Below, piece after piece: positions 1 through 8,801 of a stretch of 64,000 nt of DNA. The DNA comes from Streptomyces humi (GTDB lineage: Bacteria; Actinomycetota; Actinomycetes; Streptomycetales; Streptomycetaceae), in contig NZ_LBMU02000015.1 in assembly GCF_001005085.2 (NCBI RefSeq), positions 62,001 to 126,000 on the forward strand, written 5' to 3'. The notes under the pieces are model-generated. The model was not told the DNA's origin. It worked only from the letters and a program-made list of their open reading frames with translations, and ran no database searches. Position numbers and translations under genes: made by a program. How positions within the stretch are numbered: the first letter of the stretch is position 1; each line of letters starts with the position of its first letter.

Positions 1-2
1 TC

Positions 3-1751
3 CGCAACATGCGTCTCATGGACGACAACGGCGACGTCTTCGCGCTGGGTCTGGCCGCCGACCAGTCGACGGTCCGCCGTCTGGAGCAGGACGTCGCGCT
101 CTCCGAGCGGATCGTGAAGCAGTCGCCGATCGGGCTGGCCGTCCTCGACACCGATCTGCGGTTCGTGTCGGTCAACCCGGCGATGGAGCGCATGAACGGC
201 GTCCCCGCCGCGGAACACGTGGGCCGGACCGTCCGCGAGGTGCTGCCGTCCCTGGACGCCGACGAACTGGAGTCGGCCTACCTGCGGGTGCTGCGGACCG
301 GCGAACCGGTCGTCGACGAACCCGCGGTGGGGCGCACCCCGGCCGACCCGGACGAGGAGCACATCTGGGCGGTGTCGGTCTACCGGCTGGAGGACGCCCT
401 GGGCAACGTACTGGGCGTGGCGACGTCGGTGGTCGACATCACCGTGCCGTACCGGGCCGGTGTGGAGGCCGAGAACGCGCGCCGGCGACTGGCCGTCATC
501 GCGGACGCCTCGGCCCGCATCGGCACCACCCTGGACCTCGAACGCACCGCCCGTGAGCTGGCCGCCGTCGCGGTGCCCGAGCTCGCCGACGTGGCGTCGG
601 TGGATCTGCTGGACGCGGTGGTCGAGGGCCGGCGCAGCAGGCTCGGCCCCGCCGAGCCCGCGGTGCTCCGCGCGCTCGCCGTGCGCGCGGAGCCGGAGAC
701 GGCGGCGGGGGCCGCCGAGACGCCGGGCACGGTCGCCCGGTACGCGCCGGACCGGCTGATCACCGCGTGCGTACGGACCGGCGAGGCCGTCGTCGTCCCG
801 CGGGTCACGGCCGAGGACCTGGCGCGGATCGCCCGCTCGCCCGAGGCCGCCGAGCTGCTGGCCCGGGCCGGGGTGCACTCGTACCTGGCCGTGCCGCTGA
901 TCGCGCGAGGCGAGGTGCTGGGCGCCCTGGACCTCAGACGCACCCGCACGCCGGCGCCGTTCGACGACGACGACCTGCTGCTGGCCCGGGAGCTGGCGGC
1001 GCGGGCGGCCGTGCAGATCGACAACGCCCGCTGGTACCAGAACGCCCGCACCACCGCGCTGACCCTCCAGCGCAGCCTGCTGCCCACCCACCCCAGGGTC
1101 ACCACCGGCCTGGAGGTGGCCTCCCGCTACCAGCCGGCGGGCGCCACCGTCGAGGTGGGCGGTGACTGGTTCGACGTGATCCCGCTGGAGGGCGGCCGGA
1201 CGGCGCTCGTGGTGGGCGACGTGATGGGCAGCGGCATCAACGCGGCCGCGACCATGGGGCGGCTGCGGACCGCGACCACCACCCTGGCCTCGCTCGGCCT
1301 GGACCCGGCGGTGCTCCTGGAGCACCTGGACAAGACCACCTCGGGCCTGGACCACTCCATCGCGACCTGCGTGTACGCCGTGCACGACCCGCGGCTGCGG
1401 CAGGTCCGGATCGCCAACGCCGGCCATCTGCCCCCGGCCCGGGTCCGCCCCGGGCGGCCGCCGGAGCTGCTGGACCTGCCCACCGGCGTCCCGCTGGGCG
1501 TCGGCGGCGTCCCCTTCGCCACGACCACCGTGGAGTTCGAACCGGGCGACGAGCTGGTGCTCTACACCGACGGCCTGGTGGAGACCCGCAGCCACTCCCT
1601 GGACGAGCGGCTGGACGAACTGCTGGCCCTCCTGGACGCCCCGGCCGGCCCGTTGGAGGAGACCTGCGACCGGCTGCTGCGGGAGCTGCACCACCCCGAC
1701 AACCACGACGACGTGGCACTGCTCATCGCGCGAGCGCAGGAACTGTCGTAG
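3..1751 (+). CDS. PAS-GAF-PP2C (SpoIIE-type) protein phosphatase, 5' truncated
   Basis: This is a serine phosphatase of the SpoIIE/RsbU type that streptomycetes use in partner-switching control of sigma factors. The reading frame is open to the window edge, and its first residues look like the end of an upstream PAS domain, so the true start lies outside. From the first internal Met the order is a PAS domain (about 35-150, 'ERIVKQSPIGLAVLDTDLRF'), a GAF domain (about 165-345, with 'LAVPLIARGEVLGALDLRR') and a PP2C domain (about 355-575). The PP2C metal-binding signatures are visible: 'VGGDWFDVIPL', 'VVGDVMGSG', 'NAGHLPP', 'LYTDGLVE' and 'DDVALLI'. No anti-sigma kinase domain follows. The signal sensed by PAS or GAF and the phosphoprotein target cannot be told from sequence. 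Family assignment is firm. Confidence 0.93.
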   Translation, partial: RNMRLMDDNGDVFALGLAADQSTVRRLEQDVALSERIVKQSPIGLAVLDTDLRFVSVNPAMERMNGVPAAEHVGRTVREVLPSLDADELESAYLRVLRTGEPVVDEPAVGRTPADPDEEHIWAVSVYRLEDALGNVLGVATSVVDITVPYRAGVEAENARRRLAVIADASARIGTTLDLERTARELAAVAVPELADVASVDLLDAVVEGRRSRLGPAEPAVLRALAVRAEPETAAGAAETPGTVARYAPDRLITACVRTGEAVVVPRVTAEDLARIARSPEAAELLARAGVHSYLAVPLIARGEVLGALDLRRTRTPAPFDDDDLLLARELAARAAVQIDNARWYQNARTTALTLQRSLLPTHPRVTTGLEVASRYQPAGATVEVGGDWFDVIPLEGGRTALVVGDVMGSGINAAATMGRLRTATTTLASLGLDPAVLLEHLDKTTSGLDHSIATCVYAVHDPRLRQVRIANAGHLPPARVRPGRPPELLDLPTGVPLGVGGVPFATTTVEFEPGDELVLYTDGLVETRSHSLDERLDELLALLDAPAGPLEETCDRLLRELHHPDNHDDVALLIARAQELS

Positions 1752-1780
1752 CCCTCCCCCGGACCGGCCGGCCTCATCGG

Positions 1781-2026
1781 ATTCACAGGGGGACCGTCGA
1801 CTCGGACGTCAAGGTGCGCGGGGACGCCGACTCGCTGAAGAAGGGCGCGACCGCGGTCCTGGTGGGCACCCGCGGCGCCGGCGGCGGACCGACCGCCTCG
1901 GCCGCGTTCTCGGGTGACCTCACGCGCATGGGCCGGGGCGGCATGCGCGACCACGGCGGCCCCTGGCAGCACCCCGGCGACCGCTCACCGTCACCGAGCC
2001 CCTCCGCCGGCGGCGCGACGACCTAG
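1781..2026 (+). pseudogene. Degraded remnant, possibly of a DUF5666-like protein
   Basis: This frame reads as a protein-like stretch of about 80 residues containing 'VKVRGDADSLKKGATAVLVG' before it dissolves into Gly/Arg/Pro-rich sequence and a tandem repeat. The 'KKGATAVLVGTRG' turn resembles repeats in secreted DUF5666-like proteins, but there is no credible start codon, ribosome site or signal peptide. I infer a gene remnant. A chance open frame in GC-rich DNA is the main alternative. Confidence 0.25.
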
Positions 2027-2088
2027 GCGGCGCCACGACCTAGGCGGCGCCACGACCCAGGCGGCGCCACGACCCAGGCGGCGGCCCG
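2021..2088. repeat. 17-bp direct tandem repeat, four copies
   Basis: Four head-to-tail 17-bp units: two of acctaggcggcgccacg, one acccaggcggcgccacg and a last diverged copy. Each unit carries ggcgcc or a close variant. The repeat lies between the phosphatase and the convergent methyltransferase and overlaps the end of the remnant frame. The stretch 1752-2249 holds only this repeat and the remnant. Confidence 0.85.
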
Positions 2089-2249
2089 GTCGGATGGCCC
2101 CGCCCGGCGTGTCGCCCGCTGCCCGGCACAGGGGTCCCGGGCAGCGGAGGGTGTGGTGCCCGACCGTGTACGGCTCGGCTCCCTCCGCACCTCCAGCGTG
2201 CTGAGGTCCCCGGCCGTCAAGCCTCGGAGGGGTGGTTTCCGCTCTTCCG

Positions 2250-3044
2250 TCAGAGCGAGACGGCCCGGTCGCGCACGCCGATCACGACGTTCGCGTACAG
2301 CTCCTCCGACACCGCGAGCCGCGCGGACAGTCCGGCGCCGGCGAAGGCCTCGACGGCCGTGCCGGCCTGGCGCTCGCTCGTCTCGACGAGGACGCAGCCG
2401 CCGGGCGCCAGCCACTCGGGCGCCCCGGCGGCGACCCTGCGCAGCACGTCCAGGCCGTCGTCGCCGCCGTCGAGGGCGACCAGCGGCTCGTGGTCGCGGG
2501 CCTCGGCGGGCAGCAGACCGACCTCGCCGGTGGGGACGTAGGGCACGTTGGCCGCGAGGATGCCGATCCGGCCGCGCAGGGCCGGGGGCAGGGCGTCGTA
2601 CAGGTCGCCGGTGTGGGCGTGGCCGCCGTAGGGGGCGATGTTGCGGCGGGCGCAGCCGACAGCGGCGGTGTCGATGTCGGCGGCGTGCAGTTCGACGTCG
2701 CCGAGGGCGGCGGCGAGGGCGGCGCCGACCGCGCCGGAGCCGCAGCACAGGTCCACCACGACGGATGCGCCGGGGGCCTGCGCCAGGGCCTGGTCGACCA
2801 GGAACTCGGTGCGGCGGCGGGGCACGAAGACGCCGGGTTCCACCCGCACGCGCAGGCCGTGGAACCCGGCCCAGCCGAGGACGTGTTCGAGAGGCTCCCC
2901 GGCGGCGCGCCGGGCCACCATCGCGGCCAGTTCCTCCGGCGTGCGGGCGGTGGTGAGGATCAGCTCCGCCTCGTCCTCGGCGAAGACACAGCCGGCGGCG
3001 CGCAGCGCTGCGACCACGGTGGTGGGATCGGTGAGAGCAGTCAT
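2250..3044 (-). CDS. HemK/PrmC-like protein N5-glutamine methyltransferase (putative)
   Basis: A 264-residue class I SAM-dependent methyltransferase related to PrmC/HemK, which methylates the glutamine of the GGQ motif in release factors. A helical N-terminal region contains 'GEPLEHVLGWAGFHGLRVRV', the recognisable PrmC substrate-binding part, and 'GVFVPRRRTEFLV' precedes the fold. The SAM-binding loop is 'VVDLCCGSGAVGAAL' (about 96-110). The catalytic NPPY motif reads 'NVPYVP', so the first Pro is Val. A second, orthodox PrmC normally sits beside prfA in actinobacteria, so this is more likely a paralogue with another protein substrate. It is a single gene, with the DUF3533-like membrane gene transcribed toward it from 49 bp upstream. 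Start ATG chosen by homology length. Confidence 0.8.
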   Translation of the reverse strand: MTALTDPTTVVAALRAAGCVFAEDEAELILTTARTPEELAAMVARRAAGEPLEHVLGWAGFHGLRVRVEPGVFVPRRRTEFLVDQALAQAPGASVVVDLCCGSGAVGAALAAALGDVELHAADIDTAAVGCARRNIAPYGGHAHTGDLYDALPPALRGRIGILAANVPYVPTGEVGLLPAEARDHEPLVALDGGDDGLDVLRRVAAGAPEWLAPGGCVLVETSERQAGTAVEAFAGAGLSARLAVSEELYANVVIGVRDRAVSL

Positions 3045-3092
3045 CGCGGAGAGCCTATCCGGACGCCGGCCGGTCGTCGGACCATCGGACTG

Positions 3093-4178
3093 TCAGACGC
3101 CGACCGTCTCCTCGGCCTCCTCGTCAGCCGCCTCGTCGGCCGCCCCGGCCGCCCCGGCCTCCCCGTCGACCGCCAGGGCGGCGGGCGAGTCCGGTACGAC
3201 GGCGGGTGCGGTCGGGGTGGCGGCCCTGGCCCGCTCGTACCCGGCCGCGGCCGCGACCACCACGAGGCCGGCCAGCAGCCACACCGCCAGCGTGGTCACG
3301 TCGCGGCCGAGGCCGTCGCCGCCGAAGTACAGCAGGCCGCGGAGGCCCTCGACGAAGCCGGCGCCGTTCCAGAAGGCGTGCAGTGCGCCGAAGAAGCCGT
3401 TCTGTAGTTCGGGCCGGAACAGCCCGCCGGAGCTGGTGAAATTGAGCATCACGAACAGCACCATCATGGTCAGCGTGGTCCACCTCTTGAGGAAGGTGTG
3501 CAGGCCGACGCCGACGAGGAGGATGCCGGCGGAGTAGAGCCAGGCCAGGCCCCAGACGCCGGCCAGGTCGTGGTGGGCGAGGTGGAACACCGGGCCGGCG
3601 AGCAGCGCGCCGATGCCGCTGACGACCGCCGACACGCCGACCGCGAGCAGGGCGCGGATCCGCATGGGGAGCGCACCGCCGGCCGCGCCGAGGGCGGCGA
3701 CCGAGGCGTAGGAACCGATGCTGACCGCGACGAGCAGGAAGAACAGGCCCTGTCCCGTGGGGTCGTCGGCGACCGGCCGGGCCACGTCGGTGACCTTGAG
3801 CGGCACGCCCTGCCGCTCCGCGACCGGGGCGAAGACCTTCTCGACGGCCGTGGCTCCCATGTCGGAGGCGGCGCTGGCGACGATCAGTTCGGGCGTCCTG
3901 GCGCTCGGGACGTAGGCGCCGGTCACGGTACGGGACTTCAGCAGGTCGACGGCCGCGGTCCGGGTCGGCACCGTACGGACGTCGAGCCGGTCGCCGGCGG
4001 TGTCCTTGACGGTCTGCGCCAACACCTTCGCCTCCGGTCCGGCGCCGACCACGGCCACGGGCATGTGGTTGGGCTCCGGGTGCACGAACGCACCCATGTA
4101 GGCCAGTCCCATGCCCAGGCACATCAGCAGCGGGGTGATCAGGTGCGTGAGCACATGGCGCAGTGCCGGTGACCTCAT
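3093..4178 (-). CDS. DUF3533/YhgE-like multi-pass membrane protein, ABC-2 permease-like
   Basis: A 361-residue membrane protein. One N-terminal membrane segment (about 8-30) is followed by an extracytoplasmic domain (about 31-150, 'VAVVGAGPEAKVLAQTVKDT'), then five or six hydrophobic segments (about 165-330) and an acidic Ala/Glu-rich tail. This matches DUF3533/YhgE-Pip-like proteins that resemble ABC-2 permeases and are often encoded beside MarR or TetR repressors as probable exporters. No ATPase gene is adjacent. It diverges from the MarR gene, and two palindromes lie in the shared promoter just upstream of its start, so repression by that MarR is likely. The transported compound is unknown. 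Confidence 0.75.
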   Translation of the reverse strand: MRSPALRHVLTHLITPLLMCLGMGLAYMGAFVHPEPNHMPVAVVGAGPEAKVLAQTVKDTAGDRLDVRTVPTRTAAVDLLKSRTVTGAYVPSARTPELIVASAASDMGATAVEKVFAPVAERQGVPLKVTDVARPVADDPTGQGLFFLLVAVSIGSYASVAALGAAGGALPMRIRALLAVGVSAVVSGIGALLAGPVFHLAHHDLAGVWGLAWLYSAGILLVGVGLHTFLKRWTTLTMMVLFVMLNFTSSGGLFRPELQNGFFGALHAFWNGAGFVEGLRGLLYFGGDGLGRDVTTLAVWLLAGLVVVAAAAGYERARAATPTAPAVVPDSPAALAVDGEAGAAGAADEAADEEAEETVGV

Positions 4179-4204
4179 CGCGTACGACCTCCGGATCCCA
4201 TACT

Positions 4205-4246
4205 AGTTGGCTTATACAACTCAAACTTCAGTTGTACTATACAACT
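4205..4246. promoter_or_regulatory. Two MarR-type operators in a divergent promoter
   Basis: The perfect dyad agttgtactatacaact (4230-4246: 7-bp arms, 3-nt centre) is preceded by a related 17-mer, agttggcttatacaact (4205-4221). Their centres are 25 bp apart. The sequence is AT-rich against the background and lies between the divergent membrane-protein and marR genes, as expected for an autoregulated MarR operator pair. Confidence 0.75.
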
Positions 4247-4269
4247 AGGTCGCCGGAGGAGGTATTCCC

Positions 4270-4317
4270 GTGCAGGTGCTGACATCGCAGGTGCTGTCGC
4301 CGGAGGTCGTCCGATGA
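4270..4317 (+). CDS. 15-codon leader ORF coupled to marR
   Basis: A GTG preceded by a strong purine-rich Shine-Dalgarno stretch (ggaggagg, about 4254-4261) opens a 15-codon frame, MQVLTSQVLSPEVVR. Its TGA (4315-4317) overlaps the ATG of marR (4314-4316). The overlap suggests translational coupling. The region also holds a second ribosome site (ggagg, 4302-4306) for marR itself. The peptide matches nothing I recognise, and the role is inferred only from position. Confidence 0.4.
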   Translation: MQVLTSQVLSPEVVR

Positions 4318-4757
4318 CACCGGAGGAGATCGCCGTGGAGACCATCCAGCGCGAGATGACGGTCTTCGCGCGCCGGGCCCGGGCGTCGGCCGGGCGCATG
4401 CATCCCGAGCTGTCACTGGTGTCGTACACCCTGCTCGGGCACCTGGAGGAGAGCGGCGGCCGCCGGGCGACCGACCTGGCCGCGCACTACGCGCTCGACA
4501 AGTCGACGGTCAGCCGGCAGGTGGCGGCGCTGGAGCGGGCGGGCCTGATCGAGCGGCGCCTGGACCCGGAGGACCACCGGGTCCAGGTGCTGCATCTGAC
4601 GGAGGCCGGGCGCGAGATCCTGGCCCAGGTCACGCGCAGCCGCCGGGCCGCCTTCCGGGAGCGGCTGGCGGACTGGGCGGAGGAGGATCTGGTCCGGTTC
4701 GCCGCGTACCTGGAGCGCTACAACGCCGGCACGTCGGCGGGCACCGGCGAGGACTGA
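4314..4757 (+). CDS. MarR-family transcriptional regulator
   Basis: A 147-residue winged-helix MarR regulator. The DNA-binding core runs from about 55 to 105 ('GRRATDLAAHYALDKSTVSR' recognition helix, then 'RAGLIERRLDPEDHRVQVLHLT' wing with the usual D-x-D/R signature). Helices at both ends should form the dimer. ggagg lies 7 nt before the ATG. It diverges from the DUF3533-like exporter, and two 17-bp dyads occupy the space between, so it probably represses both genes until a ligand binds. Its 3' end overlaps the convergent acetyltransferase gene by 40 bp. Confidence 0.88.
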   Translation: MTPEEIAVETIQREMTVFARRARASAGRMHPELSLVSYTLLGHLEESGGRRATDLAAHYALDKSTVSRQVAALERAGLIERRLDPEDHRVQVLHLTEAGREILAQVTRSRRAAFRERLADWAEEDLVRFAAYLERYNAGTSAGTGED

Positions 4758-5488
4758 CCGAGCGTCTCCGGCACCCGGGCGGCGATGAAGGCGGTACGGC
4801 GGCGCAGGCGGAAGCCCAGCGACTCGTACAGCCGGACGGCGGTGGTGTTCCCGGCACCGGTGTGCAGGAACGGCGTCTCGCCGCGCTCCCGGATGCCGTG
4901 CGCGACCGCGCGGATCAGCCGGGTCGCCAGGCCCTCGCCGCGGTACGCCGGGTCGGTGCAGACCGCGCTGATCTCGGTCCAGCCGGGCGGGTGCAGCCGC
5001 TCCCCCGCCATGGCTATCAGCCGGCCGTCGCGGCGGATGCCCAGGTAGGTGCCCATCTCGATGGTGCGGGGCAGGAAGGGGCCGGGCCGGGTGCGCTCGA
5101 TCAGGTCGAGGATCTCGGGCACGTCGGCGGGGCCGAGCCGCACCGCCGCCGGTTCCGGACGGGCCTCCATCCCCTCGTCCACCAGCTGCACGCCCGCGAT
5201 GTTCATGGTGAGCTCCCAGCCGTCCGGGAGTTCGCCCCGGTAGCCGGGCAGGCCGACCTCGGCGCCGGGGCCGGCGAGGGCGGCGAGATCCGCCCAGTCG
5301 TCGGCGTCGGGCGCGTCGGGCAGAGCCAGCCACGGGGAGACGTCGACCGGGTAGCGCAGTATTCGGCCGCGTCTTTCGGCGAAGAGCGCGTGCGGGCCGG
5401 TGAGCGAGGCGAGCGCGGGGTTGTCGAGGATGTGCGGGGCGTTGTCGAGGATGTGCGGGCCGCTGTCGCGGGGGTCCGGGGCGCTCAT
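4718..5488 (-). CDS. GNAT-family N-acetyltransferase
   Basis: A 256-residue protein with a C-terminal GNAT domain (about 130-240). The acetyl-CoA-binding motif A is 'ISAVCTDPAYRGEGLATRLI' (RGEGLA matching R/Q-x-x-G-x-G/A), followed by 'GNTTAVRLYESLGF' for motif B. It resembles the FR47-like group; the acceptor substrate is unknown. The N-terminus carries an exact repeat, PHILDN-x-PHILDN, encoded by two 21-bp direct repeats (5420-5440 and 5441-5461). The start overlaps the stop of the upstream oxidoreductase (ATGA), so the two are probably one transcript and translationally coupled. Its 3' end overlaps marR on the other strand. Confidence 0.85.
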   Translation of the reverse strand: MSAPDPRDSGPHILDNAPHILDNPALASLTGPHALFAERRGRILRYPVDVSPWLALPDAPDADDWADLAALAGPGAEVGLPGYRGELPDGWELTMNIAGVQLVDEGMEARPEPAAVRLGPADVPEILDLIERTRPGPFLPRTIEMGTYLGIRRDGRLIAMAGERLHPPGWTEISAVCTDPAYRGEGLATRLIRAVAHGIRERGETPFLHTGAGNTTAVRLYESLGFRLRRRTAFIAARVPETLGQSSPVPADVPAL

Positions 5489-6408
5489 CCGGCGACCTCG
5501 ATCACGATCTTGCCGCGGGTGTGGCCGTCCTCGACGGCGCGCAGAGCCTCGTCGGCCCGGTCCAGCGGGAAGGTCCGCGAGACGTGCGGGTCGAGTTCAC
5601 CGCCCACCACGAGTTCGGCCACCTCGTCCAGGACGGCGGCGGTACGGGCGCGTTCGACCCTGGCGCCGCCCAGCGCGGCCACGGTCTCCGGCGCGGCCCC
5701 CGCGGTGATCAGCTTGGCGGGGTCGGCGAGCAGCCCGGCGGCCTCGGCGAGCACCTCGCCGCCGACCAGGTCGTAGACGCCGTCCACGCCCTCAGGCGCG
5801 GCGGCCCGCACCCGCTCGGCCAGGCCGGGTCCCGACGGCACGTGCACGGCGCCGAGGGACTCCACGAACTCCTTCTTCGCCTCGCTCGCCAGGCCCACCA
5901 CCCGCAGCCCCCAGGCGCGGGCGATCTGCACGGCCGCCGCGCCGACGCCGCCGCCCGCCCCGGTGATCAGCAGGGTGGCGCCCTCCGGCAGGTCGAGCTG
6001 GCGTACGCCGTCGTAGGCGGTGGCCGCGGCGACCGGGAGGGTGGCCGCGTCGGTGAAGGACAGCGCGGCCGGCTTGTGGGCGGTCACGGTGGCCGGCAGC
6101 AGGGCGTGCTCGGCGAACGCGCCCCCGGCCGTGTTGCCGAAGACCTCGTCGCCGACGGCGAACCCGGTCACGCCCGCGCCGAGTTCCTCGACGACACCGG
6201 CGGCCTCGCTGCCGAGGACGACGGGGAAGACCGGCTCGGCGGCGCCGGGCCGTCGCAGACCGCCGCGCAGCTTCCAGTCGACGGGGTTCACCCCCGCCGC
6301 ACGCACCGCGATCAGCAGTTCGCCGGGGCCGGGACTCGGCCGGTCCACGTCGGCGAAGGACTCGGTCTCGGGCCCGCCGTGCCTGGTGTAGACGTACGCC
6401 TTGGGCAT
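5485..6408 (-). CDS. NADP-dependent quinone oxidoreductase (zinc-free MDR family)
   Basis: A 307-residue medium-chain dehydrogenase/reductase of the quinone-oxidoreductase/QOR-like group. The GroES-like N-terminal half contains 'RAAGVNPVDWKLRGG' and 'VLGSEAAGVVEELGAGV'. The Rossmann half has 'LLITGAGGGVGAAAVQIAR' (about 145-163), a typical NADPH-binding loop. Zinc-ligand cysteines of alcohol dehydrogenases are absent, fitting the zinc-free subgroup that reduces quinones or enals. The GNAT gene follows with a 4-bp overlap. The 169 bp upstream separate it from the divergent molybdopterin oxidoreductase gene and must hold both promoters. Confidence 0.88.
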   Translation of the reverse strand: MPKAYVYTRHGGPETESFADVDRPSPGPGELLIAVRAAGVNPVDWKLRGGLRRPGAAEPVFPVVLGSEAAGVVEELGAGVTGFAVGDEVFGNTAGGAFAEHALLPATVTAHKPAALSFTDAATLPVAAATAYDGVRQLDLPEGATLLITGAGGGVGAAAVQIARAWGLRVVGLASEAKKEFVESLGAVHVPSGPGLAERVRAAAPEGVDGVYDLVGGEVLAEAAGLLADPAKLITAGAAPETVAALGGARVERARTAAVLDEVAELVVGGELDPHVSRTFPLDRADEALRAVEDGHTRGKIVIEVAG

Positions 6409-6577
6409 CGTGTTTCCTCGCTCTCTGGTGCAGTCACCGGTGTCCCGGTAGCGGCACTCAGCGGCAAGGACGCGCGCGCGGCGGCTATTCCCACACTCGG
6501 GGATCGTTCATACGGCCGCAATGATCGGTGGTCTGACCTGGGCAGGAGCACCCGGCAGGACCACGTACCGTTGAAGG

Positions 6578-7175
<598 letters not shown>

Positions 7176-7183
<8 letters not shown>

Positions 7184-7958
7184 GACGGCCGCGAAGGCGA
7201 CGGCCGCCGTGGCGTTCGCCCCGCCGACACGGTTCGCGGTGCCGGGACGCGTCGCGGTGGCCGGTGAGGCCGCGGCGGTGTGGCAGACGGCCACGATCAC
7301 CGGGGTACGGCGCGAGACACCGCACGCGTCGACGTTCCGGTTCGCGGTGCCGGGCTGGGCGGGGCATCTGCCCGGACAGCACCTGATGCTGCGGCTGACC
7401 GCCGGGGACGGCTACGCGGCGCAGCGCCACTACTCGCTCGCCTCCGCGCCCGACGACTCCGGGCACATCGAGCTGACCCTGGACCACGTGGTGGACGGCG
7501 AGGTCTCCGGCTGGTTCCACACGGTGGCCCGGCCCGGTGACACCGTGGAGGTGCGCGGCCCCCTCAGCGGCTTCTTCGCCTGGCCGGGCGACCGGCCCGC
7601 GCTGCTCCTCGGCGCCGGTTCCGGGGTGGTGCCCCTGATGTCCATGGTCCGGCACCACCGGGCCCGTGCCCTGGACGTGCCGCTGCGCATGGTGGTGTCG
7701 GCGCGCTCCCCCGAGGAGCTGATCTACGCGCGGGAGCTGGGCCCGGAGACGACGACCGTGTTCACCCGGGCCGCGCCACGAGGTGTGCCGGTGGGACGTA
7801 TGGCCGCCACACATGTGGCCCCGCTCCTGGCCGAGCAGCCGGCTGGTGGGTGGGAGGCCTATGTGTGTGGCTCCAACGGGTTCGCGGAGCACGCCTCGCG
7901 GCTGCTGGTGGCGGCCGGACAGCCGGTGGACCGCATCCGCATCGAGCGCTTCGGCTGA
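7176..7958 (+). CDS. Ferredoxin/flavin reductase-like FAD-NAD(P)H oxidoreductase
   Basis: A 260-residue FNR-superfamily protein. The FAD-binding barrel contains 'QRHYSLASAPD' (the RxYS motif, R about 87) and 'GEVSGWFHTVARPGDTVEVR'. The nucleotide-binding half has 'ALLLGAGSGVVPLMSMVR' and ends with 'AYVCGSNGFAEHASRLLV' and the near-terminal 'RIRIERFG'. There is no 2Fe-2S domain, so it would pass electrons from NAD(P)H directly to a partner. I chose the GTG inside the end of the upstream gene (GTGACTGA overlap), because the longer open frame belongs to a different reading of that gene. The likely partner is the preceding molybdopterin enzyme. Confidence 0.86.
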
Positions 7959-8065
7959 CCGTGCGACGGCACAGCACCTGCGGACCGGGGCGGGGGCTCG
8001 GGGACTGAGGGCCGGAGGCCTGAACCACGGCGCTGACGGGGCCCGCTGGGGCGCCTGCTCTGGCC

Positions 8066-8081
8066 GGTTCCGGCCGGAACC
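8066..8081. repeat. Perfect 16-bp palindrome
   Basis: ggttccggccggaacc is perfectly self-complementary. It lies between the FNR-like gene and the Rv1733c-like gene. A second dyad, ggaccg-g-cggtcc (8166-8178), lies about 35 nt before the next start codon. These could be operators or chance GC-rich palindromes. I see no other feature in 7959-8213. Confidence 0.4.
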
Positions 8082-8213
8082 GCCGAACGAGTGAGCGCCG
8101 TACTCCGTACGGGGTACCAGACCCGTGTGGACGCTCGCGTGCGGGCGGGGCACGCTGGGAGCTGCGGACCGGCGGTCCGGCCCTTCGGCTCCTGTGGCGG
8201 CGAGGAGGTCGAC

Positions 8214-8801
8214 ATGCGTACCCGGGTGCACGGCTGGCGGTGGCGGCAGAACCCGCTGCGGCGCAGGTCGGACATGGTGGAGGCGTGGATCGCGCTGGCT
8301 GTGGCGGTCCTGCTCGGCGTGGGTGCGCCGCTGGTGGGGGCGGTGGCCGGGCTGTGGGCCCACGACCGGGCGCGGGCGGTGGCGACGACGGAGCGGGCCG
8401 AGCGGCACCGGGTCCGGGCGATGGTCGTCGGCAACACCCCGGAGCAGCTGCCGTCGATCCAGGGCGGCGACGCGGCGCACGCCTACCAGGCGGACGTGCG
8501 GTGGACCGAGCCCGGCAAGGGGACCCGGACCGCGCTGGCACGGGTGCCGGCCGGGACCAGGGGCGGTGACATGGTGGACGTGTGGTTCGACCGGCAGGGG
8601 CACGGGGTGGCTCCGCCGCCGAACGAGGTCGCCGTCTGGCAGCACACGGTCACGGTGGGCATGTGCGGGGCGGGCGGCGCGGCGGCCGTGGTGCTGGTGG
8701 GCCACGGCGTGGTCCGGCGGGTGGCGCTGCGCCACCGGCTCGCCGAGTGGGAACAGGAGTGGGCACGCACCGGCCCGGACTGGACCCGCGGACGCACCTG
8801 A
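8214..8801 (+). CDS. Rv1733c-like two-pass membrane protein
   Basis: A 195-residue membrane protein of the family that includes mycobacterial Rv1733c, a member of the dormancy (DosR) regulon there. The pattern is 'RQNPLRRRSDMVEAWIALAV' leading into a first membrane helix (about 22-45), an extracytoplasmic domain with 'GDMVDVWFDRQGHGVAPP', a second helix (about 150-172) and a basic tail. Function is unknown even in the best-studied relatives. The start was set at the ATG preceded by gaggagg (8202-8207) rather than the upstream in-frame ATG, because conservation begins there. A 13-bp dyad 35 nt upstream may be a regulator site. Confidence 0.75.
   Translation: MRTRVHGWRWRQNPLRRRSDMVEAWIALAVAVLLGVGAPLVGAVAGLWAHDRARAVATTERAERHRVRAMVVGNTPEQLPSIQGGDAAHAYQADVRWTEPGKGTRTALARVPAGTRGGDMVDVWFDRQGHGVAPPPNEVAVWQHTVTVGMCGAGGAAAVVLVGHGVVRRVALRHRLAEWEQEWARTGPDWTRGRT

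Noticed and set aside
5420..5461. 21-bp repeat in the GNAT N-terminus as a mobile or regulatory element
   Set aside because: Only two copies, in frame, encoding PHILDN twice; best seen as a small local duplication.
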